NCBI GenBank assembly: GCA_018873245.2
Contig: JAEMBT020000008.1
Span: 13,627,172-13,691,171 of the forward strand
DNA length: 64,000 nt
Direction: 5' to 3'
Source: Archegozetes longisetosus
Taxonomy: Eukaryota; Arthropoda; Arachnida; Sarcoptiformes; Trhypochthoniidae
In this document: piece by piece, positions 37,528 to 50,992 of the stretch
Position numbering within the stretch: position 1 is the first letter of the stretch
Layout of the letters: every line of letters starts with the position of its first letter
Notes under the pieces: model-generated
What the model saw: the letters and a program-made list of their open reading frames with translations, nothing else
Databases searched by the model: none
What the model was told of the DNA's origin: nothing
Made by a program: the position numbers and the translations under genes

Positions 37528-40500
37528 TTAAAACAGATTTCTGCAGAGCGGACACGTTGAGTTGTTGCTTGTGCTGAACCATTTGTACTGAAACAGCAGC
37601 AAATCTAATGTTAGACATTCTGCTTCTGACATATTCTCAAACAAGTACTTACCAGACATGCCGAATGATATCTCTTTTTGCAATATCTGCACTGAAGTCT
37701 AGGCAATTGATATGTTGCTCCGTGTAATACATAGAAGCAAATCATACACTCCTCTATGCCTTCAAATCGTTTATCTATATTTCTCTTCCATAATATTAAA
37801 CCGTCAAGAATTGACCCGTTCTGTAAACAACCAATTGAGTCAAAAATTGATAAAATATCCAAAGCATGATTACCTGATGCGTTAAGAAAGTAGTCAATTG
37901 CAAGAGCCATGTTCTCCATTGCTTTTCACTGACACCAACCCTTTTGCCGCTCTCAACACTGACTGGTCCTAACGGATGATTTTGAGGCAGTTGAATCAAG
38001 AGCTCAATCGTTATTTCCTCTATTGTATAAGTGGCTAAAACTTCTCGCGAAGAGGGACGTGCTTTGACTAACATGTTCTTAAACTTAGAAATATCTGCTT
38101 TTTGTACGGCATCCAATTCTTGAGAACATAAGACTCCACTGAAATAGCTCGATGTGAATCTATATTTAAGAAATCACATTTAGGATAATATGATAATAGA
38201 ATAATAAACGTAAAGATTACTTATTGACAACTTCTGATGTCTTGCGATCACAATTGTTCCACCACTGTCTGACCGATGCCGGCAATCGTCTCAATATTAA
38301 AAAGTATAGGTAACACGAAAGTTTCTGAATGTCAGACGAGCACAAATCATTAGTCATTGAAAGTAGAGGTTCCTTTGAAAAGTCACAGCTCAAGAACATT
38401 GATATAGACAATTGAGAATCGCTTGATGACAATGGCATCAAACGAAACAGGTTCTCCAAAAGTCGAGACAAATAACTCGATTGTCTCAAGAAGGCAGCGA
38501 ATTGTGATCGGGTTTCATCACTTAAATTTGAAAAGATCTCCAATATTTGGATCCAAATTAATAAATAACCGAATGTATAGGTGAATGAATCGGTTTGTGG
38601 AGAAACAATGCAACAACAATCGCCAATTAGAAACTCTGATAACATTGAATCTACGATATGATCGGTTTGTTGCAGAAGTGATAGCAGACATTTTGGAGGA
38701 GATCTATCAATAGATTGAATTATAAATTCACTCAAATATAAAGTAGAATTTATACACTTATAAACTCACAAAAGCGTCTCCTCTTCCTCTCTATTGAGCT
38801 CGGGCTGAGTCACATCAACCATTATGAATTTGATTAATCTTACAAATGAAAGGTTCAAGTTTAAAATCTATTTTTTCATATTTTCTCGATGTTTAAGACC
38901 TACTTCAAAGCAATTGAATGTGATGCTATTGCAATTGGTTGATGTTTGTTGACTACAAGTGGACAAAAATTATTCAAACATTTCTCCTTATCTTCTGGTA
39001 AATATAGTAATTCATAGGTTTTGTGGTCTGCCAGGGGTTGAACTGGAAGCGGATCTTTCGTCGGTAAATTCGAAAATAATTCTGGTATCACAGAATCTGG
39101 TAGTATTTTAAGAGAATTGGCCAAATAATTCATCAATATCTCGCTGTAAAAAGTGAACTGATTTTCTGCAAAAACAATATTCATTTGTTAGGTCAAAATA
39201 TTTAGATAACGGTCATTCAAAAACTTACCACAAATTTCTATATAAAATGGAATTAAAATTCCAAATATATTTTTTGCATGAAATTCATTCCATTCGTCCA
39301 AGAGATTTTGTGGATATTTATCGATATCATCGCTTTTACTTATTTTATCAGATGTCTCGCTAATCACTTGAATCAAATTCAATGACTTTGCAGCAAAAAT
39401 AATTGAAGTCAAATTTTTGAGTAGATTTTCTCTTTGTCTGACAAAATTCTAGAAAAAATCAATAAATTTTACTATTATGGTGAAGCTCATTAAACTAAAT
39501 CTTACAATAATCCAAGAAGTAGTAGAGCAAAGGATCAGATCCCAATGCGATTGAGTCAATATATCTGCCCATTTGCTAACTATTAGGGCAAACGAATCAA
39601 TTGCTAAACAGCAAAATTGCAAACCATGTTCTGCTTTTAGATCTCTGAAATTAAAACAGAATTATTTATATTGAAAAATTGTTCAAATTCTTCGATTAAC
39701 TAACTCTTGGTAACAAAATATTTCATTATTAGACGATTTGAGCCCACAAAATGTTTCCATCAGTGAAATCACAGTTTCTGTTGAAGTTTGTGACTGGGAA
39801 TCAATATACTTGAGACATGACTGAAGTATTGCTAACTTTCCGATACCATCATTTAATGCATTAAAGTTTTCACAACAAAGAAAAGCATTTAGTGACTGAA
39901 TCAAAATATCACTCAAGGTGGTTTGATCGATATGTGATGAGCATTTTTGAAACGATATAATTTCGTTATAGTTAAGTCTAAAATATCAATATCAGTCCAA
40001 TATCAATTTGAATATTGTTAAAAAATAATACTAACTTGTCTAATGTAGGCTTAAATGTAAGATTTTTATCATCCGAAAAACTTTCAATGAAATGACCCAA
40101 AGCTTGAGTACAAAGTTGTCCATTATTTAAAGAACTATAGATATAATACATAAAAGTTATAATTAAACTGAATTTTGATTTATCTAAAATGATTTAACTA
40201 ACCTTTCTAGCAATAATTGTCTAATTTTTAAATTTAGACCATCCTTCTTAGTTAACTGCATAATATTCAACAAAAGATCATTTAATATTGAAGAAGTAGT
40301 GACTACATCTTTTGGCTTCAATAACTTTGATTTAGACGAGACATATGCGCTCGCCATAAATAAGTGTTTCAATTGAGATAAAATCACTTCGACCAATTGA
40401 TTAGTCAGTTCAGTACCAGAATTATCTCTTATAAGTTTTTCTAACAAATAAGTGGTTGAGACAGCTGAATAAACGAATGGTATGCAATGGCTTTCAGCTA

Positions 40501-43500
40501 TTAAATCATTTTCGATCATTTGACAATTCTTTTGGTCGAAAAGTGTATTACTACTCAAGCAATCAAAATGAATAACAGACGTATCACACTTGGTTTCCAA
40601 CTCTATCCATTCAGAGTTTGATAATAGCATTAAATCTAAAAGTAGTGGTATGTTGGGATCAGACAATATATAGACTTTGGACTCTTCATCGTCTTCAATA
40701 TTCGATGAGTTTATTGTTTCGTAAATCGTGTTAATTAGTTCGAAAGCACAATCAAAGGCCAATTTGGCACTGAAAGAACAGAATTAAGATTAGAAGAAGC
40801 AACAGATGAATAATAGTTGAATTATTGATACTTTTCTAAAGTGTTGATATTCCCCTGCAATCGAGATCTGATCTGAAGCGCCATTCTGGTAATAATTCCA
40901 TCTTCGCTCAAATAGGCTCCGTTTGACTGAATAATTACTTTAACTCCACTTTTCCATGCGTTCAATAACTGTTTATTTTGATCAGGAAAACGACAACTGA
41001 GTGAAAATATAGTTAAGAGTAGATTTCTAGCGGAGCTCAGAGATGTGCATAACTCATAACTTGAAAACAGTTGTGAGGCCAGTCTACACGTGAAGTCTAC
41101 CAAATATTCAGTTTTATGCACTGAACGACTGCTTTGGAGGGAAAGACGAAATTTATCGATAATTTCTTCAATATATTGTTTATTAATAGAGTTGGCAGCA
41201 AAACAATGACTGATTAACTTCCACAGTATGTCTAAGTCTCGGTCGGAAGAGGCAGTGATTTCAATACTATGGTGTATGAGGTTCGACGTTTCCTTCACTA
41301 TTGCTTTTCCAGCATTTTCAGACTTAAGCCATTCATTCAAACATTTATCGTCAGAATGAGATATATTTGAAAATAATGACTCGAGTATATAAGGGTCTGA
41401 CATAGAGGAGACTTCGTCTAATATTGAGAACTTTACTTGTTTCACATCAGTTAATGAAGTCAGAACCAGGACAATGTCGACAAGTGTTTCGATTTGCTTC
41501 AATTTATCTTTTGTTGGAAGACTCAGTCTTTGGGTTTCGAGCCAAACTTTAACATAAGTGGTCCAAAATTTGTTAATGCAATCATTATTAGTGGAATCTA
41601 ATAATCGAGAGACAGTTGCCAAAGTGTGTAGTTTCAGTAAGTTGAGCAATAGCTCCAAATCGTTGTATTTACTACGATCTGAATCATAGCATTCGATCAC
41701 AGTTCGAGTGATTTCATTCAGAATAACTGTTGCTGTTTCATCATTACTCAAGTCATTCAGTTTGATATTTTCTACTCTTTTGCTCAACTCTCCATCACTT
41801 TCTCTACGAAATCGGATCTTTTTATCTTTCCTATTGACATTTGAATCACTTAATAAGTTTAAGAATAGACGAGAAATTCTAGGAAAAGTACTGAAATCGG
41901 AGGCTTTAATTTTGGATAAACACAATTGATTTAAGGCACCACTTATGCTAACTATTAAACTGCGGTAATCATTCGTTGCGTTTTCTTCTTTTCTCAAATA
42001 TTGCCAAAGAAGACCGATATCACAATATAATGAAGTCTTTGAGAGTGAATCATTTCCTGACATGGACTCATTTAGAAGTGATAACAACTAATCGAATAAA
42101 ATAATTTTGTTGAAGTATGAATAAAGAAAGCTTCAAGATTATAATTTTAAAAATAGAACCTCATCATTGACGAGATAACTCTGAAATTCTCTTCTCTGCT
42201 GATCATCTTTTATAGCTGTCGATGAAATTGAATAACGCAAACATTCCATATAAGCTTTGATGATAGCATTGCACTCGCTTTGTCTAGAGCTTGTCTTTAC
42301 GATTCTATTATTATAATAAAGATGAAAATTTGAATTCAATTCAAATATATCAATACTGACCCTTCTCTTAGAAATATGAAGAAATCTTTGTGAAATTTAA
42401 TTAATTCCTCAATTGATTCGTAAGGAATTCGACTGAGTAGCGGTAAAAGATTAGGAAAGAGCGCGGAAGCGTTGCCTCGACCACCTTCTCGTAAAATGGC
42501 TCGAAATTGTGGATAAAATGCTTTTTTAAAATTGACGTGCTTCCAACTGTCCTGCTCAGCAAATAAATTGATTAAATCTATAATACATTCAATTAGGTTA
42601 GTTATTCAATACGTACATCGATTGTGATTAAAGCGAAAAGAGCGCACTCCCAAACAGATGCTGCCACTAGTGGATCGCTTTCGTCCAGACATCCCAGGCT
42701 CAGAGAACAAACTTTACTAGCATTTGCGATGAACAAGTTCGGCATATATTGAGCAAAACAAGAAACTAGTTTATACCACGACGACCTTATCTAAGTTAAT
42801 ACAATATTATTTTAAACAATACTAATAACAATCAAATTTTATGAATATGTTCAACTAAAATCACTAAAACTAACCAAAGAGTCTTTAATCTTTGCAAATT
42901 TCCAAAATTTGTTATTATTGACCAACTCCTGAATTGATTGTTCGCAATCAGTCAAAGAAGCACTTGGAAGTGAAGTAATAAGAGAAGTCAATCCTTGCAA
43001 ACAGTTCGTTACGAGACGGTTGTATTTTGACTGATTTTCTTCAGGAGTTGCACTAATTTAGACGAAAACATTTTCTTATATCAAACGATCATAAGGTTAG
43101 TTAGGATAAGAGTATTCTTACGATTGGTCTCCAAGTGTTTGAATGCTTTGATTTAAGAGGGTATCTTTAATATACTTTTGAATAGAAAAATTTGTTTAAT
43201 TTAATGACAAAACAGATTTTTATAATTTGCTTACATTAATAATCGGGTCTTTACAGAATGACAAAACATCGGATTTCTTGTTGGCCGGAAATGCACTGTT
43301 GAATGAATTGATGGCAGCCGTGGCCGCAGGAGAATAACAATCGAATTGACTGGTCAGCCATATAGGCATCAATTGCTTCAAATGTGGCGCTATATTTCTG
43401 CCAACTTTTATAGCTAATTGCTCATGAGATTTATGAGCAGCTTCTCTTACTCTCCAGTCATATTCCTAAAAATTAATTGATTTTTTCAAAGTTTTTCAAT

Positions 43501-43991
43501 ATTTAACTAATGTTAGAAAAAGTTCTTACAATCGCCAGTTTGCTATAAATTCGTGGCCATTGGGCCAAAATAGACTTAACGCTATCCTCAGGCTTATCTT
43601 TAATTAATTGTGAAAATTCTTGAAGTGCCTGAAATCCAATTCAATCAAAAAAATCATTAAATTAAGTCAAAAATGGCAAGCATTTAGATAATAGTCAATA
43701 CTTTGACTTTCGTCACAGAATCCTTTTTGGCCATTCTTTTAAGAACGACTCTGAAGTCAGGCTCCAATGAAAATTCTTCGTCTTCATTGTTGTCTGTACT
43801 GGATGAAACGGACGAGAATCCGACAAATCCTTGAGCACCAACAGAACCAGAAGTAGCCAACAGTTGAGCCGTTCGGCCGCTACTCGATGGCTTTTCAATA
43901 AATTGATTTAAATTAGTTTTTTGATGGAGAATATTCAGAAATAAAGTATAAATACTTTAGTGTTTCCTTTAGTTCTCTGTCCTTTTACCAT
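37528..43991 (-). CDS. LTN1: Listerin, E3 ubiquitin-protein ligase of ribosome quality control
   Basis: About 20 exons separated by introns of 45-90 bp. The first eleven are 43991-43956, 43890-43702, 43628-43530, 43465-43235, 43174-43122, 43052-42875, 42790-42617, 42578-42362, 42304-42160, 42087-40832 and 40769-40193, all in phase. The start [12 protein letters not shown] with [12 protein letters not shown] and GFVGFSSV is the listerin N-terminal region that contacts the 60S subunit and NEMF. A long HEAT/ARM-like helical solenoid follows. The last two exons hold the C-terminal [35 protein letters not shown], then [17 protein letters not shown]. Listerin ubiquitylates nascent chains on stalled 60S subunits. 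Complete within the window; later exon edges are approximate. Confidence 0.93.
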
Positions 43992-44718
43992 ACTTTATGA
44001 TTATTTTCACTATTTACTCAAATATTGTTTACTATCTGAATCGAGTCAACACTACGTTTTAGACTCGTTCAATTCCAACACGGTGGGAGTTTTTGCTTTC
44101 AAAATCTTAACCTCATTCCTATATTTGGAGCTTTTTGTCGCGCAACTGCAGCTAAGTTATGTCTTATAAATAGTGATAAATAGTCCCAATCAAGTAATAG
44201 CTTTAATAACACGAAGAAATCGTGTGAAGTTTGAAACAAGTGGAAAGTAAATGTGAAAAAGTTGTCTAACTTAAGATTAAGAGACTTATTTTAAAATCAG
44301 ATAATAATATTCAATAAAATGTGTTGATGAAAATTTTGAAAATTTTTCGATTGAACATTTTGATGACTGAGAGACTAGATGAAGAACTTCTACAGTTAAA
44401 TGACTTTTAAAATACAATAAGAAATGAGGCTTCATTTTCTATGGATTTATTTAGTCTCTTTTTAAAGATCGTTTAACTGCATATTCAAGTTAAACAGGTT
44501 TACTCTATGATCAAAATTAGTAATTCAGTTTTAATAATTGTCTTATATTCAAAACATTTTATTCAATTAACAAACAAAAAATAGATATATCGGAACGCTA
44601 TTAATAATTATTAAAATAATTTACAAGAAAATACAATTAATAAATGAAAATATATTGTTTTACTGTTTATAGACTTATAAACTTATATTCAATTCAATTC
44701 AATTCAATTCAATTCAGT
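43992..44718. other. Spacer between LTN1 and Polycomblike
   Basis: Contains the LTN1 upstream region and the 3' UTR of the Polycomblike gene; both genes run leftward. No further gene. Confidence 0.6.
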
Positions 44719-44724
44719 TCAATT
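44688..44724. repeat. (TTCAA)n microsatellite at the Polycomblike stop codon
   Basis: Seven or so imperfect units of TTCAA. On the minus strand the array reads TTGAA repeats, and the stop TGA of Polycomblike (44721-44719) falls inside its edge. Confidence 0.85.
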
Positions 44725-46818
44725 GTTATCCCATTCCAACAAGTATTCAATTTTTCCGTCTGGTTTGACTCTTTGGGCCAAAATATTGAACTTTTCATTG
44801 CGTGAATTCCCAGAATCCAAATAACACTCCATTTTGGGAGTCGATCCGTCCAATTGATTATCACCATTAAATGATGACTCGTTTTTACATGAGATTCTAT
44901 TAAGTGAAAAATCATTATTTAACTGACTCTGACTGTCAGTAGACAATCGCTTTCTCGAAGCGATTTCTAAACAGTTTCGAAGCACCCTATGATCAGTCTC
45001 AGAGAAAGGATTGTTATTGCCATCAAAGTTCTTGGGCGGAGGTATGACAGCCTCTAAAGACTCAATAGTAGAGGTAGACACCATTCCAGGATCAGAACTA
45101 TCAGAATCGATAGTGGATGGCGGAAACTTAGACACTCTTTTGGCCGATTTCTCACTTTTACTGTTTGCATGATTAGACTTTCTTTTCAAAGAACGTGAAG
45201 CTTTAGATGAAGTGCTTTGACTGCATCTACTGCTAAAACTAATAGTACTGGCATTACAACTATTACTACCAGTACTAGAACTGCAACTATTGCTTCGCCC
45301 GTTCTTTTGTACTTTTTTGTTAGTTAACTGATTGACACAACCTTTAGGTGATGGCCATTTAGTGGCGCCCTTTCGACATGCACCATACATCAAAGGTGTA
45401 GTGGAAGGCATTAATGCATTCGGAGAACTAGGTCCTGAACAAGGCATTAAACTATTAGAAAAGGGTGGCGAACAACTGGGAGATGTGACGCTCGATGATG
45501 AGGACTGCAGAGCAAAGGGGGGAGCGAATACTAACGGAGTCGTAAACGGAAACGGCAAACGTAAAGCCCAAAGGCTTGACTTTTTTCTCACTTCTTTGCC
45601 ACAAATAAACCGCGTTTGGTTTGCGTTCAGAACTGCTGAAATCCTAGCCACCAATTCTTCTTCAGTTAACTTACTGATATCTTCGCTTAGTTTCAACATA
45701 TGAAAATTGTTTTGAACAAATGTAACGATTTCCAGATTAAGATCAAAAAATCGTTTTCCGTGTTGTAGTGCAAGGTTATTAATGACGAGTGCGATCATAT
45801 CAGACCATTTCATAATAATTCTTTTTAAATACTCTTTTCCTTTGTTACAAACAGCGCACTTGAATGTGTAGTAATGATCTCCATAGAGAAGAGGGGTTTC
45901 GAGTGCTTGAATACAGCACTCATGAAACCATTGCAGGCATTGTTCGCACTGAAGCATTTTTGAGTAATAATTTCCACGACCGCCACAGTAGCAATACTTC
46001 TGCTCTTTATTTGTCTGATGCAATTCATCCCAATGGAGTTGACTTAAGTCATAAGGAAGTTCTGTTTTCATAAGTTTCAAAGCTTTGCCAATTATACCAT
46101 TTTTTTCAGCACCACCTTCTTTGGTACCCAAAGCAAAGACACAAAGACGACAAGTCCAGGGAACATCAGGTTCTAATATCTCATCACCAATTCTTGGTTT
46201 ATGACATTTTTGATGATATCCCTGATTACAAACATCACAAATAACTATTTCATTCGGCGTTTCAGAAGTTCCGTCGCGACAAATGGCGCACAATATGTCT
46301 GAATCTGCCATCACTGACCCGACTGACAACTGTTTGTGTAAGTCTTCAAATCGGATCCAATATAACGAACTATCTTCAAATTGAATCAAACATTTCTCTG
46401 ATATCAAATCAATCTGTTTGTGAGCAAAATCATTGAAATAATTAAATTAGAGGAATACTCGTTTCAACGAAGACATCAATAAGATATGAATTGATGGCCA
46501 GACCTGTACAATAAGTCCTAAATACCAGAGTCCGTCAGTCCAACGCGATAATACAGTACTTCCAACAAAAATCCATTCCTTAAGTTTTGTTTTGTTGTCA
46601 TAACATAATTTTAATTTTTCACTATTATTACTTTCATTACTGTCTATATTGTGTTTATATAAAACTTGTTCAAAATCGCAATCATATTGTTCGCAAATTG
46701 TTTCATTATCGTTATCATAATCTCCATCATAACCACAAATACTTGTTCCCGAACTTTCACCGCATTCCTCTTCGTTCTCATCGTCTTCACCGTTATTTAA
46801 ATCCTGTGAACAAGACAT
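44719..46818 (-). CDS. Pcl: Polycomblike (PHF1/MTF2/PHF19 family)
   Basis: Exons 46818-46504 and 46413-44719 give 669 residues. The order is an acidic N-terminus, then Tudor (VGSTVLSRWTDGLWYLGLIV…CLIQFEDSSLYWIRFEDL) across the intron, PHD1 (CAICRDGTSETPNEIVICDV…CRLC) near residue 142, PHD2 (YCYCGGRGNYYSKMLQCEQC…CAVC) near 240, the winged-helix extended homology region to about 390, a Ser-rich linker, and at the C-terminus the chromo-like end (LAQRVKPDGKIEYLLEW). Polycomblike proteins recruit and stimulate PRC2 (E(z)/EZH2) on chromatin: Tudor reads H3K36me and the winged helix binds CpG-rich DNA in vertebrate members. Complete. Confidence 0.95.
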
Positions 46819-47620
46819 TAGTTTTACATTGAATTCAATTTGACTTTAGTCTTATAAGTTATGATTAGTTGCGAAAGAGTTGAATAAATAGAAAGCGTAA
46901 CCGAACAATGTTTTGACATTTAACCGTTTAATGACTTAAATGCGTCACAATTTTGTTGACGAACTCATGTAAGTGTGAGACTATATATATATCGATGTAT
47001 TTAAATGACTAGACTTGCGATTGCTATGGATGTGAAGCCAAACATGCGCTCAAACTAAAAGCTGACATTGACTCACATTTCTTCACAACTCTTTTTATGT
47101 GATTCGCAATCAAATGAAAACTTTATCACTAAATGACCTTCAAATCTATGAACGCAATCAAACGAATTCGCGCCAAATATAGTTTCAATTAAAATGAAAT
47201 TAAATGAAGTACAAAATAAATGACATAATCATGACTTTCATTGTCTTCGTATTATTTGAATAGAGTTAATGTTAATTGATTTGAACACTATTAATACAAA
47301 AACAAACAAAACATAAATTCATTAAATAACTGATTGAATACTCACTCATTTGAAAATCATATGAATAATCAATAATTTAAGGATTAAATGAATAATTAAT
47401 TGATTAAAGAAAATGTTTTGTTTGTTAGATTTGATAAAATGACAGCTAATAAGAAGCCAAATGGAAAGCGAAGAGAACTGTTGTGCCGCCAATTTTGAGG
47501 CTTAGGGTTAATGACCGCCCCTTTATCTGACACTACAGTTTGTGTGCAACCAAGCCATAGCCTATCTTCACTTACTTCTCATTCATTTTGAACATTGATT
47601 TGCGTACAGTTCACAAATCA
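46819..47620. other. Upstream region of Polycomblike
   Basis: AT-rich intergenic DNA with an (AT)n stretch at 46983-46992. Several ATGAATAA/TTAATTGATT motifs occur around 47340-47405. No gene. Confidence 0.5.
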
Positions 47621-48471
47621 TGCAGGGTGTAAAACATCAGACTCCGTAAAAATAAAAGTGATAACTTTTTAATTGATCGATTTGAGAATTTTTTTATTTG
47701 AAATTAGAAAAATGGGGGAATTTTTTGAGCCTCGGTATCTTCATTATTCTTGCGCCTCTGTCATTTATATTCATGAAATAGTTAATATGTTCTATTGAAA
47801 AAATTTAAAAGTTGAATATATTGGAAACGCGAGCCGATATAAACACCATATTTACAAAATATATTTATTGTATCGTTGTAGTCAACCTAATCAAATTTGA
47901 TAACAATTAGTCAAGAACTTTAGAAGCTACAGCTATTTTTCATATTATTTTATGCAGGATGTAGACGATATAAAATAATAGATTCGCTAAAATAAAAGCT
48001 TATAACTTTTTCTACTTTATTTAGTAAAGCGAAATTTTATACAAAATTTAAAAAAAAAGATTTTCAAAACTCAAAGAATTGGAATAAAAAAGTTGTAAAG
48101 TACTTTTAAAGAGTTTAATATTCTACATTCGGCAAAAAATATGAAAAATAGCTGTAGTTTCTAAAGTTCTTGATCAATGGTTATCAAATTCGATTAGGTT
48201 GACTACAACGGTATAATAAATACATTTTGTAAAGATGGTATTTATATCGGCTCTCGTTTCCAAGATATTCAAATTTAAAATTTTTCCAATAGAACATAAT
48301 ATTAACCATTTCATGAATATAAATGGTGGAAGCACAAGAATCACAAAAATACCGAAGTTAAAAAATCCTCTCATTTTTCTACTTTCAAATAAAAAAATTT
48401 CACAAATCGATCAAATAATTATAAAGTCATTAACATTTATTTTTACGGAGTCTAATGTTTTACATCCTGTA
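47621..48471. mobile_element. Fold-back element, arms about 330 bp
   Basis: The left end GCAGGGTGTAAAACATCAGA and the right end (inverse ACAGGATGTAAAACATTAGA) pair, and pairing continues through GCCGATATAAA, TCAACCTAATCAAATTTGAT and AGCTACAGCTATTTTTCATA. The centre (about 47960-48130) is AT-rich and unpaired. No coding frame; superfamily uncertain, the ends resemble mariner-type MITEs. Confidence 0.8.
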
Positions 48472-48482
48472 TTTGCTGTGAA

Positions 48483-48630
48483 ATAGGCAGTGAATAAAAA
48501 TTTATTAATTTAGAAAGATATGATGTTTGACTTAGATTTAGATTAGAATAGACGGCGGCATTTCTTAATTGATAATCAATCGATTCTTTAAATTTAAAAC
48601 TTGTAGTTCATCAAACTTTGAACTTGTGAT
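48483..48630. repeat. Dispersed repeat, copy B (inverse of 24505-24655)
   Basis: Shares GATAATCAATCGATTCTTTA and flanking sequence with the inverse of the copy near 24.6 kb. It directly follows the fold-back element. Confidence 0.6.
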
Positions 48631-49190
48631 TCTTTAATTGTAAGAGAAGTGCTTAGCAAATCGAACAGGGGAAAATTGAATTAATTGCATTGAGTGAAAA
48701 AACGAAGTGAAGAAAATATGATTGATCTTAAATCTTGTTTTCCTCCTTATCAGCCATTTGGGTTGATTGACTTGGTTTAGTTGAACAAAATTTTCTTAAG
48801 AATAGCATGTTTTAATATTACAAAATAGGACCAAATATTACAACCATTAGAGAGCTTGAAAAACCTTTCTATTATTCTTTGTCTAAATACTTACTAGGGA
48901 GGTTCGGGACTATGTAATGACCGATTTCAAAATTACTTTTATGGGATGAATAACATGTCGTGTCATGTTTAAAAAGACATAAAAAGACTGGCCACCTGAT
49001 ATGTAGAAGTCATAGTCGTTCATAAAGTCGATTTTCAATGAATGGTTACTTGCGCTATTAACATTTTTATTTGATTTTTCACTATTTACAATGAGAATGC
49101 ATATCAAAACTTATTAGAAATTTGCATAAATTGAAGGTAATTATACTTAATGTTTCATTTAATGAAACGACCGAAGCGATCTAACCTATT
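48631..49190. other. Intergenic stretch, nothing recognised
   Basis: AT-rich. A 65-codon minus-strand frame at 48910-49107 has no similarity that I recognise. Confidence 0.5.
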
Positions 49191-49202
49191 ATACCTTAGT
49201 TC

Positions 49203-49425
49203 AAATAAGGTTTGATTTGGGTTACGACTCGAGAAATCCAGGTTTAACCGTTTTCGAGGGGGTTATGTTTGGGTGGCCAGAAATAGACAGGTTCGGGTTG
49301 GAAGTGGTCAAGTGTGGTATCAAAATGTTCAGCTCGGCGAACTGAATTCAATGATGTATCACACTTGAGGGTGGTGGGTCAGGAATCTCTTTAGACCCAT
49401 TAGCTTGCATTAACCCGGTTTTTCT
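49203..49425. repeat. Dispersed repeat of about 190 bp, copy B
   Basis: Counterpart of 7975-8165, sharing GGTGGCCAGAA and AAGTGTGGTATCAAAATGTT. On the minus strand it follows a reverse transcriptase fragment, which suggests LINE tail sequence. Confidence 0.6.
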
Positions 49426-49429
49426 ATCA

Positions 49430-49800
49430 AGCTATGCGATCCAGCATTATTCTTTCCATTTTCCGTTGTGTTACTCTTTGTTTTTGAATAATTTGGTTGA
49501 TGAGACACCAAGTTTCACTCTCTTATGTTAGAACTGGGAGGACGTGTTGATTAAAAACGTTTCTTTTTCAATACAATGAAGGTTGCTTGTGAAAACATGT
49601 TTTAATTTTTCTAAAGCTACCCAACTTTGTACTCTACCCTTTATCTAATTCCCTTGGCCTTCATCTAAGGTAATTAGTTGTCCCAGGTAAATGTACTGTG
49701 AGATTTTTCAAAATAACATTTTCTAAGGTGATTTGCTCTGGAGGAGTATATTTATTATGCCTTGCTTTACTTATGTTGATGTCGATTTTTAGATCTAATT
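49430..49800 (-). pseudogene. LINE fragment (RTE-like reverse transcriptase, thumb region)
   Basis: The minus strand reads YLGQLITLDEGQGN, then IKGRVQSWVALEKLKHVFTS, then ETFLINTSSQF and KRVKLGVSSTKLFKNKE. This corresponds to the YLG…IT…EIKRRI…W.AF.KL and later …ETW.LTK regions of RTE-type LINEs. In-frame stops follow GQGN and SSQF. It is a short 5'-truncated remnant, probably on the same lineage as the piece near 8.2 kb. Confidence 0.65.
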
Positions 49801-50278
49801 TCGGTAGGATTTGTAATTTGGGAACAATACAGAAGCAAGTGAACTACTATAGCAATATACATTGTTTTTTAATTAGTGTCCTGTTTTAGGGCTTATAACT
49901 TCAAAACTAGATTATAGGTTTTTATTAATAAAGTTCTATTTTAAATAGAAATGTTCAAATTTTCATGAAATTATCTTGTGTAATCTTTGACGTTGTATAT
50001 TCTATAGTCAAAAATTAGAATTTTCTATGGGATTTGCGTGGTAGTACTTAGAACACCGGACACAATGAGCTCCCGAGGACCTAGAAACATGAAATTTTAT
50101 ATATATTCTCTATTCAATAAATAAAACATCCCATCGGGGCCCTTAGGTCCCTACATACATGCATACATACATACATACTTTCACTAGTAGTATACAAAAT
50201 GCCGGTTCTAGCCCACCACTAAAAACAGCCACTTTTCAACACACCAAACACAGATTATGAAAACAACCATTATAACAA
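49801..50278. other. Intergenic stretch
   Basis: Contains a short (TACA)n run near 50153-50178. No gene. Confidence 0.5.
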
Positions 50279-50731
50279 ATGTATATACTACTTTTACTTT
50301 TCGTTTTACCAACTCCAGCTTTGCTATCAAACTGTAATCAAAGAATAGCACCACAAATAAGAACAGCAATTCACAATTATGATAAAATATCAAAACTGCT
50401 TCAAAACGAACCCAGTTGTTCAGAGAGACATACTGTTATTTATCCTTTTAACAAAAACATTACAAGTTTAAGGTCTATTTATACTTATTGCGGATTGTTT
50501 AAAGTTGCTTATACAAATTTTAATCAAACAAAATAAGTTAAAGTTTTATGTCGAGAATCGTCAATGGACAAATGCTCGAATAGATGCTTCGACAATAGTT
50601 ATTACAATACCCTCTCACTATATACCGATTATAAAAACTTTTGCAGTGGACGTTGGATAAAGGTTGGAGAAACTTTGGAGTGCGATAACCCGATTATGTT
50701 TTTATATAACGCAGACTTTGAGTTAAGTTAA
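50279..50731 (+). CDS. Possible small secreted protein, uncertain
   Basis: An 85-codon frame at 50279-50536 starts with a good signal peptide (MYILLLLFVLPTPALLS) and has three Cys. A second frame at 50562-50731 starts MDKCSNRCFDN and continues with three more Cys (NFCSGRW, ETLECDNP), ending at a natural stop. The two lie in different frames, separated by a stop, and could be exons of one Cys-rich secreted protein, two genes, or a decayed gene. No family recognised. Confidence 0.35.
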
Positions 50732-50992
50732 ATTACTTACATATTCCAATTATAGATGTCGCTAGTAAAAGCGATACAAGAACTCTTAAACTACGCTGCA
50801 AAACAAAAACAATAAATTGCCGGTATCCACTTTGCGCACACTCCTTTATGTATTTTTTCTGTTTATCACGAACCTTGAAATGCAAAATGTATACAAAACA
50901 TACAGCTTTAACACACAGGTGAATGTAGTTGATTGGTTGATTGAAATGAAATTTAGTTGAATTGATTGAGAGATTGTGAATAACTAACAATC

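Noticed and set aside
41708-41929. Plus-strand frame inside LTN1, and the plus frames at 45332-45703, 45864-46073 and 46587-46832 inside Polycomblike
   Set aside because: Antisense shadows of strongly supported exons.
48174-48486. Overlapping frames on both strands
   Set aside because: They lie in the arm of a fold-back element; the open frames reflect composition.
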